NCBI GenBank assembly: GCA_022796875.1
Contig: JAAWJJ010000024.1
Location: forward strand, 1-45,398
Length of the DNA: 45,398 bases
Direction of reading: 5' to 3'
Source of the DNA: Eubacterium sp.
GTDB taxonomy: Bacteria > Bacillota > Clostridia > Lachnospirales > Lachnospiraceae
Shown: piece after piece, positions 41,904 to 45,398 of the stretch
Position numbering within the stretch: position 1 is the first letter of the stretch
Layout: each line of letters opens with the position of its first letter
The notes under the pieces: model-generated
What the model was told of the DNA's origin: nothing
Databases searched by the model: none
Seen by the model: the letters and a program-made list of their open reading frames with translations, nothing else
Position numbers and translations under genes: made by a program

Positions 41904-44900
41904 TTACCTGACATCAAACTGATGTCCGCTTAAGGAATTGTGTCCGCTGTATAGGGTGTCAATTGTGTTGTGGTTCATGACCTTTTTCACGCGCGGGCTG
42001 CGGTTCATCATGTCGACCAGATTGGCTTCAAATTCTTTCGGGTCGTTGACGCCGTTCATTGTCACACCACCCAGATTGATATTCACGTCGCCGGCGTTTC
42101 TCATTGGTACGGCGTCTGGTTTTGGCATATTGATGCTGATATTTTTGACGGAATCCGGAATCGGTATGATGCCCTGGGCAATTTCCCATAAGCGTTGCGA
42201 CATTTTGTTCGTAAATACCATGTCGCCCTGACGGAGCGGGGTGAATACGGCGCCGTCGGCAGCGCGGTAAATGATCTCCCCGCCGTCTTCCTGCGTCCAT
42301 GCGCCCTGGTCGTTCGGAATGCTTTGGGAACCGGACGCAAGCTCTTTCATGGTTTTGGAAAAATATGGCGTCTTTTCTCGTTGGATAGTTGGTTCCCGTA
42401 AAACAGGGACATTATCGAGGAAGTCTTTCCAGTTGCTTTTGTTTGAAACTATTGGTTCCTCTTTTTTACGGCTGCCTGTCAGTAATGGGACGTCTTTCTT
42501 TATAGACCATGTTATATTTAGAGGCGGCGTGTTATTATTTGATGTACTGCTGTTGGAAGCGTTATTATTGAAAGCGTTGTTATTTGTCGCAGCTTTATTC
42601 TGGTCTGCCGTTGCGCTGCTGTCGGCGTCCAGTGCGATCTTGTCGGCAAAGGCTGTCATATTCCTGTGGAAATTTTCGATTTCTCTCAGCATGGATGTGG
42701 CGGCGGAGGAGATGTCGGTTTGATTTAACAGCGTATTGAAATCGTCCGTAGGGGTATATCCGATCTCTCCGGATACGGCCAGGATGGTTTTGCAGATCTC
42801 TTCATAGTTGCCGTTCAGGTTTTGGATCAGTTCGTCGAAGTCTTTGGAAACAGCGTCTATCATGTTCTGTGCCGATTCGTCCAGATCTTCCTGCAGTTCG
42901 AAAAGCATGTCTTTGGTATCGGATATGAACTTGTTATACTGCGTTTCTTTTAAGTTCTTTTCTGCCTCTTCCAGGGATACTTTCAGGGTCTGTACTTTGG
43001 CTTTCGTTTCTTCGGATATATCGCCGCTGTAAGCCCCGAGCTGTTTTTGGAGGTCTGCAATCTCTTTTGTCTGGTCCGCAATGTCGTTCTGGTAGTCGTA
43101 TGCATCCTTTTCCGCGTCCAGCAGTTTTTCGTAATCGCCGATCAGATTCCCGATCTTTTCGGACAATGATTCATAGCCCTGTTCGTACAGTTCCATAATG
43201 GCGTACTTTTCCTCCTGCGCGCCTTTGATACAATCCTGATAAGACTGCACGAGTTCTTCCCGGCGTTCTAACAGATTCTTATCAAAAGGAGCTTTGGTGA
43301 GGCTTTGGTCGATGTTCTTTATTTCAGTTTCGTAATCTTTTGCCTGTTTTTGGTAAGCTTCGTAACGGATTGCACGCAATGCGGCGACGGCGTTTCCGCG
43401 GTCAGTCAGTTTGCCTGCCTCCTCGTCTGAAAGGTCTTCCCGGGAAAGTTCTTCGATCAGGAAGCTGATTTCGGAAGATACTTCCCGGATGTGGCTTTGC
43501 AGGGAATCAAAGTTGTCCCATTCGATCTGCCGCATCTGGTTTTGAAATTCCACAAGGGATTTTGTGGATTCATTCAGGGAGTTTGTGACATCGTCAATGT
43601 TAGAACACATTTCATACCATTCGTCGGAGTATTTTGTGATGGCGCCGCTGGCAACCGATTCATTCAGGGAATTGATCAGATCCTGCCGCTCTTTTGACAG
43701 AGAACTGTTTACGGCCTGTTCCTCTGTGATCAGTTTGCTGTAGAATACTTTGCTGACCTGGTACCCTCTGGCTTCGGTAAGTTCGATCGCGTTGTTCAGA
43801 CGGTTGGAACGCTGTTTATAAACGCTTTGTTTATTGGAATATTCTTTCTCAATGTTGGAAAGCTTTTCCATCGCCAGGGCGGCGATTTCCGTTTTGGAAG
43901 TCTGCTCATACATATGATAAGTTTCTTCCGCGACATTTTTATTTTCCAGAGCTTCATTGTAGTTTTCACAGGCGAGCCCGAATTCATCGGATACGTCGGT
44001 ATAAGCCTTTTGGACGTCGCCTGCAGGGATCAGGATATTTTTGCTGACATATTTGGTTTTGATGTCATTGATGATCTTCTTTTTCTTATTGTCTTTGTCG
44101 GATATCTTTTTGACTGCGCTTTTGGCATCATTAAAATCGTTAACGGAAGCGTTATAATCGTTCCGGTAAGTGGTAAGGTTTTTATTGATATTGGAAATCT
44201 GCTTGTCGACGTAGCCGTTTTTGGATTTTGCCGTCGTCTGGTTGGCAGCCGTTGCGGAATACAGTTCGTTCTGGGAATCCCGTCCGGCGACGGTGTTTGC
44301 AGCTTTTTCCCGTTTGGCCTGCAGCTTTGTGGCATAAGCCTCTGCATTGGCGAGTGTTTCCGCTTCTTTGGCGCTCAGTTCATTTTCAACCGCTTCGTTA
44401 TAGGCTTCACAGTTATAATAGTAGGTTATGTTGCCGTTTAAGAACTTCTGGCAGTATTCCTTGACAGCGTTCATAGAATCCTCGTCGATCTTTTTTCCTT
44501 CCTTGATCGCTGCCAGCGCTTTTCTCAGACGGTTTTTCAGTTTGTGGTTCTTTTTGCCTTTTAAGTTTTTAAATTCTGAGGTGGATTCGAAATTCGCTTT
44601 TTTGCCCGCCGTCTTCCGGTCGTTTTCGTATTTTACCCTGGAATTTTTGTAAGAGGTGGCGTTGGCATTGGCAAGGCGTACATTGGCGTCAACGTTGTGG
44701 TTTTTCCCGGCTGCGGTTTCTGCGGCAGACATCGTATTGCGGTCGTACTTTTTCTGGTTGTTGTCCAGATTGGACTGGAGCTGTTCCTCACGCAATGCTT
44801 TTTTGTCCGCCTGTGCAGTAAGGGCATACATTTCATAATTTAATTTGTTTTCTTCTTCTGCATTTTTATAGGCGTTGTAATAGTTGCAGTAGGAGAGCAG

Positions 44901-45398
44901 GCTGCTTAAGGATTTGTATTCTGCCCCTTTTGCCGTTTTCAGTGCGTTGACAATGTCGTTGATCGTCCGGGTTGGTATGACTTTCTTGTTTTTCACGCAG
45001 GAGATCGCTGCCTTGAAGAGTTTCTTATTTTTGTCTGATACTCCTTTTTGGCTTGCGTTCTGTATTTTATTGCCATAGCTGGTCCTTGCTTTTACGGATG
45101 AGGCATAGGCAGATTTTAAGTTGTTCTGGCGGTCGTCTATGTTTGTGATTTTGTTGCGAAGAAGTTTTTTCGTCCTTTCATTGTTGGATGAGGTAGATAA
45201 TTTGGCGTCAATCTTTTCATCTGCCGTATCTTCTTTCTTATTCTTTCTTTCCGCTTTCTTGCCGTCCAGTGCAGCGGCCGCAGCGGCGTTTTCCGCAATG
45301 GATTTGGTGAGCTGTTTGATGGAATTGTTGTTGTCGTCAATTCTTTTCTGGTACTCGTTCCATGCCTCGGAGCCTTTTGTCGTCGTTTTTTGCAGTTC
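41904..45398 (-). CDS. Tape-measure-like tail protein, N-terminus outside the window
   Basis: The frame is open from the right edge to the stop at 41904, giving at least 1164 residues. A GTG at 44996 is internal, since the frame continues unbroken upstream with coding-like sequence (SEAWNEYQKRIDDN, KKLFKAAISCV). Most of it is Lys/Glu/Asn-rich coiled coil containing three degenerate ~130-residue repeats. After an Asn/Ser/Thr-rich linker (AATNNNAFNNNASNSS) comes a conserved-looking end: GGEIIYRAADGAVFTPLRQG, then GGVTMNGVNDPKEFEANLV and SPRVKKVMNHN. Such ends are typical of tape-measure proteins, which set tail length. No lytic peptidoglycan domain is visible in this part. Confidence 0.75.
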   Translation of the reverse strand, partial: ELQKTTTKGSEAWNEYQKRIDDNNNSIKQLTKSIAENAAAAAALDGKKAERKNKKEDTADEKIDAKLSTSSNNERTKKLLRNKITNIDDRQNNLKSAYASSVKARTSYGNKIQNASQKGVSDKNKKLFKAAISCVKNKKVIPTRTINDIVNALKTAKGAEYKSLSSLLSYCNYYNAYKNAEEENKLNYEMYALTAQADKKALREEQLQSNLDNNQKKYDRNTMSAAETAAGKNHNVDANVRLANANATSYKNSRVKYENDRKTAGKKANFESTSEFKNLKGKKNHKLKNRLRKALAAIKEGKKIDEDSMNAVKEYCQKFLNGNITYYYNCEAYNEAVENELSAKEAETLANAEAYATKLQAKREKAANTVAGRDSQNELYSATAANQTTAKSKNGYVDKQISNINKNLTTYRNDYNASVNDFNDAKSAVKKISDKDNKKKKIINDIKTKYVSKNILIPAGDVQKAYTDVSDEFGLACENYNEALENKNVAEETYHMYEQTSKTEIAALAMEKLSNIEKEYSNKQSVYKQRSNRLNNAIELTEARGYQVSKVFYSKLITEEQAVNSSLSKERQDLINSLNESVASGAITKYSDEWYEMCSNIDDVTNSLNESTKSLVEFQNQMRQIEWDNFDSLQSHIREVSSEISFLIEELSREDLSDEEAGKLTDRGNAVAALRAIRYEAYQKQAKDYETEIKNIDQSLTKAPFDKNLLERREELVQSYQDCIKGAQEEKYAIMELYEQGYESLSEKIGNLIGDYEKLLDAEKDAYDYQNDIADQTKEIADLQKQLGAYSGDISEETKAKVQTLKVSLEEAEKNLKETQYNKFISDTKDMLFELQEDLDESAQNMIDAVSKDFDELIQNLNGNYEEICKTILAVSGEIGYTPTDDFNTLLNQTDISSAATSMLREIENFHRNMTAFADKIALDADSSATADQNKAATNNNAFNNNASNSSTSNNNTPPLNITWSIKKDVPLLTGSRKKEEPIVSNKSNWKDFLDNVPVLREPTIQREKTPYFSKTMKELASGSQSIPNDQGAWTQEDGGEIIYRAADGAVFTPLRQGDMVFTNKMSQRLWEIAQGIIPIPDSVKNISINMPKPDAVPMRNAGDVNINLGGVTMNGVNDPKEFEANLVDMMNRSPRVKKVMNHNTIDTLYSGHNSLSGHQFDVR

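Larger units (their letters stand above)
35357..45398 (-). mobile_element. Phage tail module (prophage or tailocin part), continues off the right edge
   Basis: Four minus-strand genes in phage tail order: tape-measure-like protein, small coiled coil, very large tail protein with S74 chaperone, BppU-type baseplate/fibre protein. Downstream of the last one I see no holin, endolysin or integrase before the core gene thiN. The left boundary therefore lies between about 34990 and 35357. The right part is outside the window. Confidence 0.75.

Noticed and set aside
42271..42723. Several + strand frames inside the tape-measure and tail genes
   Set aside because: All are antisense shadows of long, coherent minus-strand genes.
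44994..44996. GTG at 44996 as the true start of the tape-measure-like gene
   Set aside because: The frame continues upstream without a stop to the window edge with the same coiled-coil coding character, and no ribosome site precedes the GTG.

Overview
The window looks like a chromosomal segment of a Lachnospiraceae-type clostridial Firmicute. The evidence is the gene order (dgt-dnaG-rpoD-trmK-nucleoside kinase; murE-priA-def; fmt-zinc peptidase-rsmB-rlmN-stp-prkC-rsgA-rpe-thiN), strong AGGAGG-type ribosome sites, the pyrB-pyrI pair, a class A RNase P RNA and a meso-DAP-type MurE motif. No tRNA gene, rRNA gene or insertion sequence was seen.

Layout. 1-600: a decayed edge with the 3' end of an unknown + strand gene, an intact YefM-like antitoxin, and a YoeB toxin remnant lacking both its N-terminus and its catalytic C-terminal tail. 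774-8656: an Fe-S aldo/keto reductase, then a replication and transcription core cluster (dgt, dnaG, rpoD, trmK, nucleoside kinase). 8690-12192: rnpB, a small zinc-ribbon membrane protein, a DUF5685-like protein, a J-domain protein and an M19 dipeptidase. 12199-13714: a shared terminator and the minus-strand pyrBI operon. 13875-15829: an AT-rich cassette of an AAA/ABC-type ATPase and a partner split by a -1 frame change at a slippery-type heptamer. 15880-20398: murE, priA, def, ended by a terminator. 20401-22792: a minus-strand flagellin whose variable region is replaced by a predicted seven-bladed beta-propeller. 23078-25139: a second AT-rich ATPase plus PD-(D/E)xK-like nuclease pair. 25215-34989: fmt, a zinc peptidase, rsmB, a structured non-coding element, then rlmN, stp, prkC, rsgA, rpe, thiN and a strong terminator. 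34998-35378: two tiny genes. 35357-45398: a minus-strand phage tail module (tape-measure-like coiled coil, small coiled coil, giant tail protein with an S74 chaperone, BppU-type baseplate/fibre protein) running off the right edge.

The genes that look least described are the two ATPase/nuclease pairs, which are candidate anti-phage or conflict modules. One interrupts the usually tight def-fmt link; the other sits between pyrB and murE. In the first pair the frame change falls on T TTA AAT directly followed by a stop codon, so it is either programmed -1 frameshifting or a fresh lesion. The propeller flagellin is the other notable item.

Short tandem duplications with 20-53 bp units recur at gene ends, in spacers and in frame inside conserved genes (dgt/dnaG, trmK, priA, zinc peptidase/rsmB, rpe/thiN). 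This suggests slippage-type duplication is tolerated often in this genome. All functional calls come from reading motifs by eye. No database search was run.
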